The notes beneath the pieces were generated by a model that was not told the origin of the DNA, ran no database searches, and was given only the letters and a program-made list of their open reading frames with translations. A DNA stretch of 12,176 bases from an uncultured Opitutales bacterium (GTDB lineage Bacteria > Verrucomicrobiota > Verrucomicrobiia > Opitutales > UBA9783): positions 1-12,176 of the forward strand of contig CAKUXH010000020.1 of assembly GCA_934700265.1 (NCBI GenBank), in the 5' to 3' direction. Of the stretch, positions 1-7,866 are shown piece after piece (the first letter of the stretch is position 1; each line of letters starts with the position of its first letter). The position numbers and the translations under genes were made by a program.

Positions 1-1
1 G

Positions 2-67
2 CCATTATCAGTATTTGTGGGTATGTTATTTCTCCACATATTAAAAAATTTTATGAGGATTTTATGA
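2..67 (+). CDS. possible 3' end of an upstream gene (partial)
   Basis: This frame is open from the window edge and ends at a TGA at 65-67. It reads about 21 residues, partly hydrophobic, ending in NFMRIL. The stop overlaps the ATG of the next gene in the ATGA arrangement common in translationally coupled operons, and that is the only real support for calling it a gene. The frame starting at position 1 is also open and continues into the next gene, so these bases could instead be the 5' part of that gene. No function can be assigned. Confidence 0.3.
   Translation, partial: PLSVFVGMLFLHILKNFMRIL
55..58 (+). promoter_or_regulatory. ribosome binding site supporting the start at 64
   Basis: GAGG lies 5 bases before the ATG at 64. 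It favours initiation here rather than further upstream in the same open frame. Confidence 0.5.
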
Positions 68-486
68 TAAAACAAACTGTGAATGAGTTTGTTGATATCA
101 TGAATGCTTGCCGCTCTCATTATTTGATTTTTAATGAATTTCCGAATGATGGGGGCGGTGGAGAGATTCCTAAAAATTTGAGTTTTTTTGTTCCAAGTAA
201 TTTTTTTAATAAAACATTATATGCAGGTTATGCAGGTAAAAATTATGACTTTACGAGAGTACCTTATGGGGGAACAGGGTATGATATAGAAAACTGGTTA
301 GTTGGGCGTGGTTTTAGTTTGCTTACCATGTATTTTAGTTCAGATAAAAATAGAGAAAAAGTAAAAAAAGAATTAGATAAAATCTTTCAGTCGGATGATT
401 TTAAAATCTGGCTTTGGAATGGTAGATATTCGTTAGGGGTTTTTTTTAAAGAACTTAATGGATGTTTTGAAAATAGGTATTTCTAA
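64..486 (+). CDS. hypothetical protein, 140 residues, unrecognised
   Basis: I do not recognise this protein. It is rich in aromatic residues, glycine and asparagine, has a short glycine run (DGGGGE) near residue 30, and shows no signal peptide or membrane segment. The middle (about residues 52-85) is full of Gly and Tyr, and the C-terminal third has a charged helix-like stretch (DKNREKVKKELDKIF) followed by Trp/Tyr-rich residues. The ATG at 64 is favoured because GAGG at 55-58 lies 5 bases ahead and because it overlaps the TGA of the preceding frame. The same frame is open back to position 1, so a start outside the window is not excluded. Its stop lies 12 bases from the converging end of marC. 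It may be the tail of a two-gene unit whose first gene lies mostly outside the window, for example a toxin-immunity or lineage-specific pair, but nothing in the sequence shows this. Confidence 0.65.
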   Translation: MIKQTVNEFVDIMNACRSHYLIFNEFPNDGGGGEIPKNLSFFVPSNFFNKTLYAGYAGKNYDFTRVPYGGTGYDIENWLVGRGFSLLTMYFSSDKNREKVKKELDKIFQSDDFKIWLWNGRYSLGVFFKELNGCFENRYF

Positions 487-498
487 TAATGTGTATGA

Positions 499-1083
499 TT
501 AAATTTTTATTATACCTTTGTGAATAAATTCAATGCTTAGTAGCACAAGAATGATTCCACTGATCTTATAGATAATGGTGACAATATTTGAACTAATTTT
601 TGTAGAAAATTTGATTGCAAGATAGAAGAATCCATAAAAAGTGAGAATGATACTTATAATTGCTGAAAAGAAATGTATTTTATCTATGAATGTATGTACG
701 GATGTTTTTGCAATCATGATCGCAGAAATAGCTCCAGGACCTGATATCATAGGAAATGCGAGCGGAACAACAACATGCTCCTCTGAAAAAGTTTTAGAGG
801 TTGTTTCTAAATTGTGTTGAAGCATATCCAACCCAATAAGCCCAATAATAAGTCCACCTGCGATTCTAAATGCACCTAGTTTAACTCCAAGGAGGGTTAA
901 AAATGATTGACCTAATATGCCTATGACAAGTAAGATAAATAAAGAAATGTAACATGCCTTTTTGGCAAACTGCCAACGTTGCTGTTGTGATAATTGTGGT
1001 GTCATTGCAATATACATCGCTACATATGCAACTGGAGAACTAGCCACGAATAACAACAAATAAATTTGCCAAAACAACAACAT
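499..1083 (-). CDS. marC: MarC family integral membrane protein
   Basis: This is a polytopic inner-membrane protein of the MarC family (194 residues; the family is usually about 200-220). Family-typical segments are visible: the first membrane helix with the SSPVAY turn, the glycine-rich helix AFRIAGGLIIGLIGLDML (about residues 71-88), and the PLAFPMISGPGAISAIM stretch (about 107-123), which matches the second half of the MarC internal repeat. About six hydrophobic helices can be counted. Despite the name, no transport substrate is firmly established for the family, and its old link to multiple antibiotic resistance was not upheld. It is the last gene of the large minus-strand cluster, beginning 28 bases after the rpoD stop, and its end faces the 140-residue gene across 12 bases. 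No clear Shine-Dalgarno sequence is seen before its ATG, so it may depend on readthrough from rpoD. Confidence 0.88.
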   Translation of the reverse strand: MLLFWQIYLLLFVASSPVAYVAMYIAMTPQLSQQQRWQFAKKACYISLFILLVIGILGQSFLTLLGVKLGAFRIAGGLIIGLIGLDMLQHNLETTSKTFSEEHVVVPLAFPMISGPGAISAIMIAKTSVHTFIDKIHFFSAIISIILTFYGFFYLAIKFSTKISSNIVTIIYKISGIILVLLSIEFIHKGIIKI

Positions 1084-1111
1084 TTTGGAAAGGATATGTA
1101 TTGCTCTTTAA

Positions 1112-2893
1112 CTAATCGATAAATGTTCCATCGGGGCGTATACCCAACTGACGAAGTTGTGCAATAAGCTCCATCTTTTCTTGCTTGCGATTTGGCTTTT
1201 GAAACGCATCAAAACTTGCTTCTTGTTGCTGATCAATTTCCCCTTCAAGGAAACCTTTAAATTGACGTAAACGTGTAGGATGTCGCATTTTACGCAAAGC
1301 CTTAGCTTCAATTTGACGAATACGTTCACGGGTAACATTAAACGCTTTTCCTACTTCTTCAAGTGTACGACTATATCCATCATTCAATCCAAAACGTAAA
1401 GATAATACATTACGCTCACGATCTGTTAAGGTATTTAATACATTTAAGAATTTTTCTTTTAATAGATTATAAGCGGTGGTATCAGAAGGATTATCTGCTG
1501 CTTTATCTTCGATGAAATCTCCAAAGCAACTATCTTCACTTTCTCCCACAGGACTTTGCAATGAAATAGGTTGTTGAGCAATCTTGATGATTGCTTCGAT
1601 ACGGCTTACAGGTACTTGTAATTCTTCTGCAACCTCTTCTGGGGTAGGATCATAGCCTAATTCTTGTACGAGTTGTTTTTGAACTTGGATTACCTTGTTT
1701 AAGGTTTCAATCATATGTACAGGAATACGAATCGTGCGGGCTTGATCTGCGATTGAACGTGTGATAGCTTGCCGAATCCACCAAGTGGCATATGTTGAAA
1801 ATTTATAGCCACGACGATACTCAAATTTTTCCACAGCTTTCATCAGACCCATGTTACCTTCTTGAATTAAATCAAGGAATGAAAGCCCACGATTAGTATA
1901 TTTTTTTGCAATGCTAATTACCAAGCGCAAATTTGCTTCAACCATTTCTGTTTTTGCAGCATGTGCTTCTTTTATATGTTTTCTTACAGAGCGTACAAGA
2001 TCTATTAATTCTGTAACGGGCATGCGAATCTCGCCTTCAATATCTCGAAGGCGTTGCTTCATTTTTTCTGCATCGATGGTTTTAAATTTGACACTTCCTG
2101 TGTTTCTCTGAACTGATTGTAAACAATCTTGAATGTTTTCAATTTCGCGAATTAAAGGCGAAAATTGGTTCAGAAATTCTTCAAATACTTTTAATTTAAA
2201 ACAGAATTTTCTGAAAATAGGTTTTAATTGTGCTTCGTATTTTTTATAACGTGCTAATTGTTTTTCTTTTTGCTCTGGATCTTTTTCTTCCCAATAGCTT
2301 TGCCAAAGTTTATTTAATTGATCTCCTAAAGAATCACATTGACTGATGAGCTTTTCTAAACTTTGATAATAAGCTTCGCGACTTTCAATTTTTTTGTCTA
2401 CAACAATTTTATCAAAGCGTTCTTCGTGTTGGAGCAATTTGTTAGCGAGATCTCTTTGAAAATTAAGCGAAAGTGAAACAGAGAATAATTTATCTTGCGC
2501 TGCGTACTCAGCTTTTTCTACACGTTTTGAAATGTTTACTTCTTGATCCCGAGAGAGCAGAGGAACTTGTCCCATCTGCTTTAGATACATTCGAACAGGA
2601 TCTTCTTGATTATCTTCGTTTTCTGAAAGTGCATTGGTTGAGGTTTCAGCTGCTTCTTCTTGCTGACGCTGACGTTCTGCTTCATCATTGTCTAGAATAT
2701 CAATTTCTAGATTTTCAAGAATGTTGATGACATTTTCAATTTCATCAGCCTTTTTTACACTATCAGGAAGATGACTATTGATATCTTGGACGGTTAAAAA
2801 CCCTTGCTGTTTTGCAAGTGAGATGAGCTGACGAATCTTCTCATTGAGAATATCACTTGCCTTTATAACTTTGACTTTACGCTGAATAACCAT
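1112..2893 (-). CDS. rpoD: primary RNA polymerase sigma factor, sigma-70/RpoD
   Basis: This housekeeping sigma factor (593 residues) directs RNA polymerase to -35/-10 promoters. The domain order is complete. Region 1.1 covers about residues 12-75. Region 1.2 is about 96-128, with [17 protein letters not shown] long charged non-conserved insert spans about 130-300. Region 2 (about 318-388) has [12 protein letters not shown], the 2.3/2.4 segment [16 protein letters not shown] and the RTIRIPVH box. Region 3 follows (about 395-470). Region 4 has the helix-turn-helix [20 protein letters not shown] (511-529 and flank). Having region 1.1 and all core regions makes it the primary factor, not an alternative one. 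After the usual C-terminal GFLE near residue 550 there are 43 further residues, charged and Gln-rich, which the common RpoD lacks. It follows dnaG after 16 bases, the classical dnaG-rpoD pairing, and precedes marC. The start at 2893 gives a normal region 1.1; only a weak GGTA-type ribosome site is seen. Confidence 0.97.
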   Translation of the reverse strand: MVIQRKVKVIKASDILNEKIRQLISLAKQQGFLTVQDINSHLPDSVKKADEIENVINILENLEIDILDNDEAERQRQQEEAAETSTNALSENEDNQEDPVRMYLKQMGQVPLLSRDQEVNISKRVEKAEYAAQDKLFSVSLSLNFQRDLANKLLQHEERFDKIVVDKKIESREAYYQSLEKLISQCDSLGDQLNKLWQSYWEEKDPEQKEKQLARYKKYEAQLKPIFRKFCFKLKVFEEFLNQFSPLIREIENIQDCLQSVQRNTGSVKFKTIDAEKMKQRLRDIEGEIRMPVTELIDLVRSVRKHIKEAHAAKTEMVEANLRLVISIAKKYTNRGLSFLDLIQEGNMGLMKAVEKFEYRRGYKFSTYATWWIRQAITRSIADQARTIRIPVHMIETLNKVIQVQKQLVQELGYDPTPEEVAEELQVPVSRIEAIIKIAQQPISLQSPVGESEDSCFGDFIEDKAADNPSDTTAYNLLKEKFLNVLNTLTDRERNVLSLRFGLNDGYSRTLEEVGKAFNVTRERIRQIEAKALRKMRHPTRLRQFKGFLEGEIDQQQEASFDAFQKPNRKQEKMELIAQLRQLGIRPDGTFID

Positions 2894-2909
2894 TCGAAAA
2901 ATACCTAAA

Positions 2910-4751
2910 TTATTGTTTTATCAAACAAACTGATGATGAAATATTTGCTAGTGCTTTTTTGTAAGAAAACCGGTCCATTTGTAATTTTTTTAAAAGCTCT
3001 GTATTGATGTTAGAACTTTTTATCAATTCTTTGTCAATGTCAGAAATCATTTTTTTTAAAAAACGACGATAAAATTGTTGTAAGATTAGAGTTAATCGTT
3101 CTTCTAAATTTTCATTTAGAAAATCTTCTGCAAGGCATTGATACCAGATATTTTCTTCTTCACTTGTAAGATGAAATATTTCTCTGTTTGTTAACGACTC
3201 TATCCCATTTTCAGAAAATTCATTAAGTATTTTTTGCAAAAGTTGTCCCACTGAAGTCTTTGTATCAAGCCATTCGAATGAAATAGATTTTAAGATGCAT
3301 TTTGTCCAATCTGGAGCATGAAATAAAAACAATAGTAATTGTCCTTCTAAAGTGTCTGTATAGTTTGTTAGCTTTATATTGGATGTTTTAGTGATATCTT
3401 CGTTAAATATACGATTTTTATTTGTTTGATGGATCAGTTCTTCTTCTAAGACTTTAGGAGGTAAACCAAACGCTTGCGATAGTTCTTTTAAAAGTTCAAA
3501 TTTTAAAACAGCAGATTCACAATTTCCTATGATAGGTAAAAGATGTTGCAAAACTTGATGTTGTAATTTTTCCGTATTATAACCTGATTGTTTATAAATT
3601 TGCATGAAGAATTGAACAGGAGATAAAAGATTTTTCTGTATTTTTTGTGCTTTTTCAGGATGGTTAGCAAAGGTGCTGTCTGGATCTTCTGTAGATTCTA
3701 AAAGCTTGTACTTTATTGGAATTTCAAGAGGAATGCCTAAAGTCATAAGACGAATACCTGCCTTGATTCCTGCATTATCTCCATCAAACATGCCGATGAT
3801 CGATGTATCGTATCGTTTAAGTAATTTTAACTGTTCTTCTGTCAATCCAGTTCCTTGTGGGGCAACAGTTGTTTTTAATCCACACTCCCAACATCGAATA
3901 ACGTCCAAAGGACCTTCAACTAATAAAAATGATGAATGTTCATTTAAATTTTGACGAGCTTTATCTAGATTGAAAAGCTCACGTCCCTTTACAAAAATAG
4001 GTGTTTCGGGTGAATTAACATATTTTGCTTCTTGTGTGGGATCATTAGGGTTTTTGATAAATGGGAGTATTCGGCCTGAAAATGCAATGGTTCGTCCTTG
4101 AATATCTTTAATGGGAAGAATTAAGCGACCTTGGTAGCGCGTAATAAGAGAAGAGGTTGTTGTTTTAGGGCGATAAAATAAGGCACTTTGTGTAAGATCT
4201 TCGCGGGAAAAACCATTCTTTATTAAAAATGTATATAAACTCCCTAGTTCAATTGGAGCAAACCCTACAGAAAACTCTCTTGCTGTTTCTGGTTTAAAGT
4301 GTCGTTCGGATATCCAATAGTTACGTACATTTTGTGCAATTGTATTTTCAGCCCAAAATTGTTGCTGAAAGAAAGTAGTTGCTTTTTCGTAAATAGAGTA
4401 GAGAAGTTTTTTTAATGGAAGCTGTTGAGGCTTTAGTGGTTTGTTTTTTAGGTGGCTATATTCTAATTGAATATTAAATCTTTCACTCAACCATTCAACG
4501 GCTTCTGTGAATGTTAACTGTTCTTTTATCTCTAAGAAACGGAAAATATCACCAGCATTGCCTGTGCTAAAACATTTGAATATATTTCTTTGAGGATCGA
4601 CAAAAAAAGAAGGGGTCTTTTCATGAGAGAATGGACTTAACCCTTTCAAATAATGTCCAGATGGTTTTAGCTGCACGTAAGGAGATACGACATCAACAAT
4701 GGACACTTTTTGTTTGATGTTATTCAAGCATTCTTGTGAGTAGAGGGCCAT
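2910..4751 (-). CDS. dnaG: DNA primase DnaG
   Basis: DnaG makes RNA primers for chromosomal replication and works with the replicative helicase. The frame is open to 4793, but the ATG at 4751 is chosen because [14 protein letters not shown] matches the family N-terminus and places the start 4 bases after the upstream permease stop; the protein is then 613 residues. Visible parts: an N-terminal zinc-finger fold (about residues 37-68), the catalytic core with [16 protein letters not shown] (248-262), the Toprim VEGPLDV box (278-284; catalytic Glu279) and the metal-binding FDGDNAG (322-328; Asp323, Asp325), then a helical C-terminal half expected to bind the helicase. The oddity is the zinc finger: where relatives have CPFH and CFGC, this protein has SPFS (39-42) and CFST (60-63), so only one of the four ligands (Cys60) remains. 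The catalytic residues are intact, so I take it to be an active primase. It lies between the LPS permease and rpoD. Confidence 0.96.
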   Translation of the reverse strand: MALYSQECLNNIKQKVSIVDVVSPYVQLKPSGHYLKGLSPFSHEKTPSFFVDPQRNIFKCFSTGNAGDIFRFLEIKEQLTFTEAVEWLSERFNIQLEYSHLKNKPLKPQQLPLKKLLYSIYEKATTFFQQQFWAENTIAQNVRNYWISERHFKPETAREFSVGFAPIELGSLYTFLIKNGFSREDLTQSALFYRPKTTTSSLITRYQGRLILPIKDIQGRTIAFSGRILPFIKNPNDPTQEAKYVNSPETPIFVKGRELFNLDKARQNLNEHSSFLLVEGPLDVIRCWECGLKTTVAPQGTGLTEEQLKLLKRYDTSIIGMFDGDNAGIKAGIRLMTLGIPLEIPIKYKLLESTEDPDSTFANHPEKAQKIQKNLLSPVQFFMQIYKQSGYNTEKLQHQVLQHLLPIIGNCESAVLKFELLKELSQAFGLPPKVLEEELIHQTNKNRIFNEDITKTSNIKLTNYTDTLEGQLLLFLFHAPDWTKCILKSISFEWLDTKTSVGQLLQKILNEFSENGIESLTNREIFHLTSEEENIWYQCLAEDFLNENLEERLTLILQQFYRRFLKKMISDIDKELIKSSNINTELLKKLQMDRFSYKKALANISSSVCLIKQ

Positions 4752-4755
4752 AGTA

Positions 4756-5865
4756 TTATTGTGGTGCAAGCTTTTTATATAAACCAATTCCAAAACCTAA
4801 CATTAATAGGTTAGGTAGCCAGGCAGCGATGATAGGAGAAAGAAACCCTTGGGTTCCTAATAGCTTTCCAATACTTCCTAGTATATAATAAGAAAAAAAT
4901 AAACCAACTGCTTTTGTAACACCTACCATAGGATTGGTTCGTACACCACTTAAGGAAAAAGGAATAGCAAGTAATACAATCATTAAACAAATAAGTGGGC
5001 TAGATAAAATGGAGAAATATTTGATACGGTGTTCAATAAAACGTGGGTTTGACGTCTGAAAAAAATGGATTATTTGTTTCAATTCATTTGCGCCTAAATA
5101 TTTGAGAGGTTGATAAGCAAATTGCATTAATTGGGGTGTTTCTTTACATGAAATTTGCCACTGATTAAATGGAATAAATCGTTTTGGCAAAAATGAAGAT
5201 CTCTCAAAAAACCAGTGTCGGCCATTGATAAATGTCCATGTGTGTGTAACTGAATTATATTGTATAATCTCTGATTCTATGCGTTCAATTTCTTTATTAT
5301 TGGAGAGTAACGATAAGGTGGCATAGGTGCCTCGTTGAGTATATAAACTAAATGATTTGATATGCCACAAGCGACCTTCTTTTTCATTGTGAAGGCACAA
5401 ATGATGTTGCAAACCTATTTGATCAGAATGACCACTTTGTTTTTTTTGATAATCGTACTCAATGGATTGAACAATTTGGTTCATTTTATCAGAAGCTAAT
5501 GGTAAAATATAGGCATTGAATGTTGCCATTAAAAACATGAGGCAGATACTTGCAGCCCAAAATGTGCGTGTGATTTGAAATATCGTTAATCCTGAGGCAC
5601 GTAATGCAATGACTTCATTATGTGCTTGCATATCATTTAAGGTATAGATGACTGATATAAAAAACGAGATGGGTAGCACTGTGCATAAACAATTAGGTAT
5701 AAAATAAATATAATAAATCAATAAGGTTCCTAAGGAGGCGTTATGGTCAAGAAATGTTTTTAAATTTTTATACATTTCTTCTAAAACCAATATGCCTAAA
5801 ATAAGCATAATGGTTACGCTTAAGGTTTTTAGCCACTCTTTAAAAATATGCTTATCGATAATCAT
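4756..5865 (-). CDS. LptF/LptG family LPS export permease
   Basis: This is an inner-membrane permease of the YjgP/YjgQ (LptF/LptG) family, 369 residues. LptF and LptG form the membrane part of the LptB2FG transporter, which pulls lipopolysaccharide from the inner membrane toward the periplasmic bridge. The family layout is clear: an N-terminal helix (about residues 12-32), two more helices (about 50-75 and 95-122), a periplasmic beta-rich domain (about 130-275), then three C-terminal helices (about 282-305, 315-340, 342-362). The HNEVIALRASGLT segment (about 82-94) is the cytoplasmic coupling region typical of the family. The frame is open to 5892, but the ATG at 5865 overlaps the TGA of the rlmD-like gene as ATGA and fits the family N-terminus (MIIDKHIFKEW), so I use it. 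I cannot decide between LptF and LptG, and no partner permease is in the window. It sits downstream of lpxC-fabZ and lpxA, consistent with LPS export. Confidence 0.9.
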   Translation of the reverse strand: MIIDKHIFKEWLKTLSVTIMLILGILVLEEMYKNLKTFLDHNASLGTLLIYYIYFIPNCLCTVLPISFFISVIYTLNDMQAHNEVIALRASGLTIFQITRTFWAASICLMFLMATFNAYILPLASDKMNQIVQSIEYDYQKKQSGHSDQIGLQHHLCLHNEKEGRLWHIKSFSLYTQRGTYATLSLLSNNKEIERIESEIIQYNSVTHTWTFINGRHWFFERSSFLPKRFIPFNQWQISCKETPQLMQFAYQPLKYLGANELKQIIHFFQTSNPRFIEHRIKYFSILSSPLICLMIVLLAIPFSLSGVRTNPMVGVTKAVGLFFSYYILGSIGKLLGTQGFLSPIIAAWLPNLLMLGFGIGLYKKLAPQ

Positions 5866-7079
5866 ACTTGTCGTTCTAAAAGTACTACACATTCCATATG
5901 TTTTGTCTGAGGAAACATGTCGAATGGTTGAACCATAGTTATTTTATATTCAGGTGCTGATGTTAGTAATCTATTTATATCACGTGCTTGTGTATCAGGC
6001 GCACAAGAAATATAGGCGATACATTTTGGCTTAAAAGCGGCCAATTGGTGTAAGAAAGTATCATCTGTTCCTTTACGTGGAGGGTCCATAATAACCAACG
6101 TTTCGGAAGGAATAAATGTAACATTTTGAAAAATAGTTTGAGCATCACCTGCGATAAATTTTCCATTGAGAACATGATTTTTTTGCATATTTTCATGTGC
6201 TAATTGTATGGATTTTTCATCGATTTCAATGCCGATAAATTGATTTACAAATTTTGATAATGCAATGCCAAATACACCTACTCCACAATAAGTGTCAACG
6301 AGGTAATGAATATCAGATTTTTGTTTTATGATACCCTCTAAAAATTTAAAAATAGCTTTGAGAATATAAGGGTTATTTTGGAAAAAACTTCCGGCAGGGA
6401 ACTTAAAAGTAAGGTCGTGAACTGTTGAAACACAATTTGTATTAAAATCAGTAGTTACTCCATCATCATATTCGCGTAAAAGAAGTGTACCATGTCGAAG
6501 GTCGGCGTTTTGGATTTTTTTTCGGACTTTAGGAAGGACATCATTGATTTTTTTACTGGCAATAGGACATTGAGGGACATCAATGATAGTTCTTTTGTTA
6601 CCGTCTATAAGGAATCCGATGGGACAATGTTGACCATGTCTTTCAAAATGAGGGGTTAACTTTGTGCGATAACCAAAAGTTTTTTCAGATGGAATTACAG
6701 GTTGTACCTTTGTTTTTATTTTACCAATGCGTTCGAAACAATCAAAAACCTGTTGTTGTTTCCATTTGAGTTGGCTTTCATAAGAAATATGTTGATATTG
6801 ACAACCTCCACATTTTCCAAAAAGAGGACAGAGGGGTTGTATTCTTTCTGGCGATGGTTCAATAATTTCCATAAGATCAGCTTCAGAATAATTCTTATGA
6901 TTTCTGAAAATACGAACACGCACTTTTTCTCCAGGAATAACAAAAGGAACCATGATTGTCCAATTGTTGATTCTACCAATTCCTCGTCCTTCATTGGTAA
7001 GCGTATGAATGGTAAGCTCTAATTCTGTATGATATTGAAAAGGTTCTGGCACAAAATTTTTAGGCGGTAAAGGGGGCAT
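5862..7079 (-). CDS. rlmD: 23S rRNA (uracil-C5)-methyltransferase, RlmD/RlmCD type
   Basis: This is an S-adenosylmethionine-dependent RNA methyltransferase of the TrmA/RlmC/RlmD family (405 residues), expected to methylate carbon 5 of a 23S rRNA uracil. Domains in order: an N-terminal TRAM RNA-binding domain (about residues 17-74); a [4Fe-4S] cluster set with Cys84, Cys90, Cys93 (CPLFGKCGGC) and Cys171; the central domain; and the Rossmann methyltransferase fold with the SAM loop VDTYCGVGVFG (261-271), DPPRKG (332-337), the catalytic nucleophile Cys359 in ISCAPDTQARD, and the C-terminal MFPQTKHMECV box (388-398). The TRAM domain plus cluster points to RlmD/RlmCD rather than TrmA, but the exact target uracil cannot be read from sequence. 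It begins directly after the lpxA stop and its own stop overlaps the permease start, so the three genes are almost certainly co-transcribed. Confidence 0.88.
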   Translation of the reverse strand: MPPLPPKNFVPEPFQYHTELELTIHTLTNEGRGIGRINNWTIMVPFVIPGEKVRVRIFRNHKNYSEADLMEIIEPSPERIQPLCPLFGKCGGCQYQHISYESQLKWKQQQVFDCFERIGKIKTKVQPVIPSEKTFGYRTKLTPHFERHGQHCPIGFLIDGNKRTIIDVPQCPIASKKINDVLPKVRKKIQNADLRHGTLLLREYDDGVTTDFNTNCVSTVHDLTFKFPAGSFFQNNPYILKAIFKFLEGIIKQKSDIHYLVDTYCGVGVFGIALSKFVNQFIGIEIDEKSIQLAHENMQKNHVLNGKFIAGDAQTIFQNVTFIPSETLVIMDPPRKGTDDTFLHQLAAFKPKCIAYISCAPDTQARDINRLLTSAPEYKITMVQPFDMFPQTKHMECVVLLERQV

Positions 7080-7859
7080 CTAAATAAGTCCTCGTATCGA
7101 TGGTTGTTGTAAAAAGTTAAAAAAAGTTTCTCGGATTTTTGTAAATGTATTTAATTCAGATATTTTCTGTATTTGTTCAATTGCTTGTGTTCGATTTAGA
7201 TTCGACTCATATGTTAATTTATACATTTGCTTGATGATAACCCGTTCCTCTTCAGAAAATCCTCTTCTTAAAATTCCAACACGGTTATAACTTTTGGCAA
7301 CAGCCGGAACGCCGCAAGCAATCATAAAGGGGGGAATATCCTTTTTTAAGAAAGAATGTCCACCAAGCATAGCGTATGCACCGATACGGCAGAATTGATG
7401 AATGGAAGAATTTCCACCGATATTAGCAAAGTCATCGATCTGTACATGTCCTCCGGTAGCAATTTGAGCACTCATAATGATATTGTTTCCTAACTTGCAA
7501 TCATGTCCAATATGGGTAAATGCTAAGATATAGTTGTGATTACCAATAATGGTAGCATCTCCATCGGAGGTTGCGGTGTGTATAGAAACATATTCACGAA
7601 ACACGTTGTGGTTACCTATTTTTAAATAGCAGGTACCCTCTTTATATTTTAAATCATGCGTTTTTGCTCCTAAAAAACTATAAGGATAAACAATGTTGTT
7701 AGTTCCTAAGGTGGTATACCCATCTACGGTTGCATGATGTTCTATGGTACAATTGTCTCCTAAAGTAACATGTGATCCGATATAGGCATAAGGCCCAATC
7801 GTAACATTTTTCCCTAATTGGGCTCCTTTTTCAATAATGGCTGTAGAATGAATGGCCAT
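7080..7859 (-). CDS. lpxA: acyl-ACP--UDP-N-acetylglucosamine O-acyltransferase LpxA
   Basis: LpxA catalyses the first step of lipid A synthesis, moving a 3-hydroxyacyl chain from acyl carrier protein to the 3-OH of UDP-GlcNAc in the cytoplasm. The protein (259 residues from the chosen start, near the family's roughly 260) is a left-handed beta-helix built from hexapeptide repeats, for example IIEKGAQLGKNVTIGP at the N-terminus. The catalytic His is in HIGHDC (residue 119, equivalent to E. coli His125). IGGNSSIHQFCRIGAYAMLGG and the C-terminal helices with LRRGFS and the terminal RGLI are family hallmarks. The frame is open to 7880, overlapping lpxC-fabZ by 14 bases, but the ATG at 7859 gives the normal N-terminus (MAIHSTAIIEKG) 7 bases after the lpxC-fabZ stop. 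It sits directly between lpxC-fabZ and the rRNA methyltransferase gene. Confidence 0.96.
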   Translation of the reverse strand: MAIHSTAIIEKGAQLGKNVTIGPYAYIGSHVTLGDNCTIEHHATVDGYTTLGTNNIVYPYSFLGAKTHDLKYKEGTCYLKIGNHNVFREYVSIHTATSDGDATIIGNHNYILAFTHIGHDCKLGNNIIMSAQIATGGHVQIDDFANIGGNSSIHQFCRIGAYAMLGGHSFLKKDIPPFMIACGVPAVAKSYNRVGILRRGFSEEERVIIKQMYKLTYESNLNRTQAIEQIQKISELNTFTKIRETFFNFLQQPSIRGLI

Positions 7860-7866
7860 AGTCGTT

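Noticed and set aside
1108..1338. Minus-strand open frame of 76 codons inside rpoD
   Set aside because: It is a shifted frame of the conserved end of the sigma factor; the rpoD frame carries all the family motifs.
4752..4793. Upstream ATG at 4793 extending DnaG by 14 residues
   Set aside because: The extra residues overlap the permease gene and do not resemble DnaG N-termini; the ATG at 4751 gives the normal start and spacing.
5866..5892. Upstream ATG at 5892 extending the LptF/LptG permease by 9 residues
   Set aside because: The ATG at 5865 forms an ATGA overlap with the preceding stop and matches the family N-terminus.
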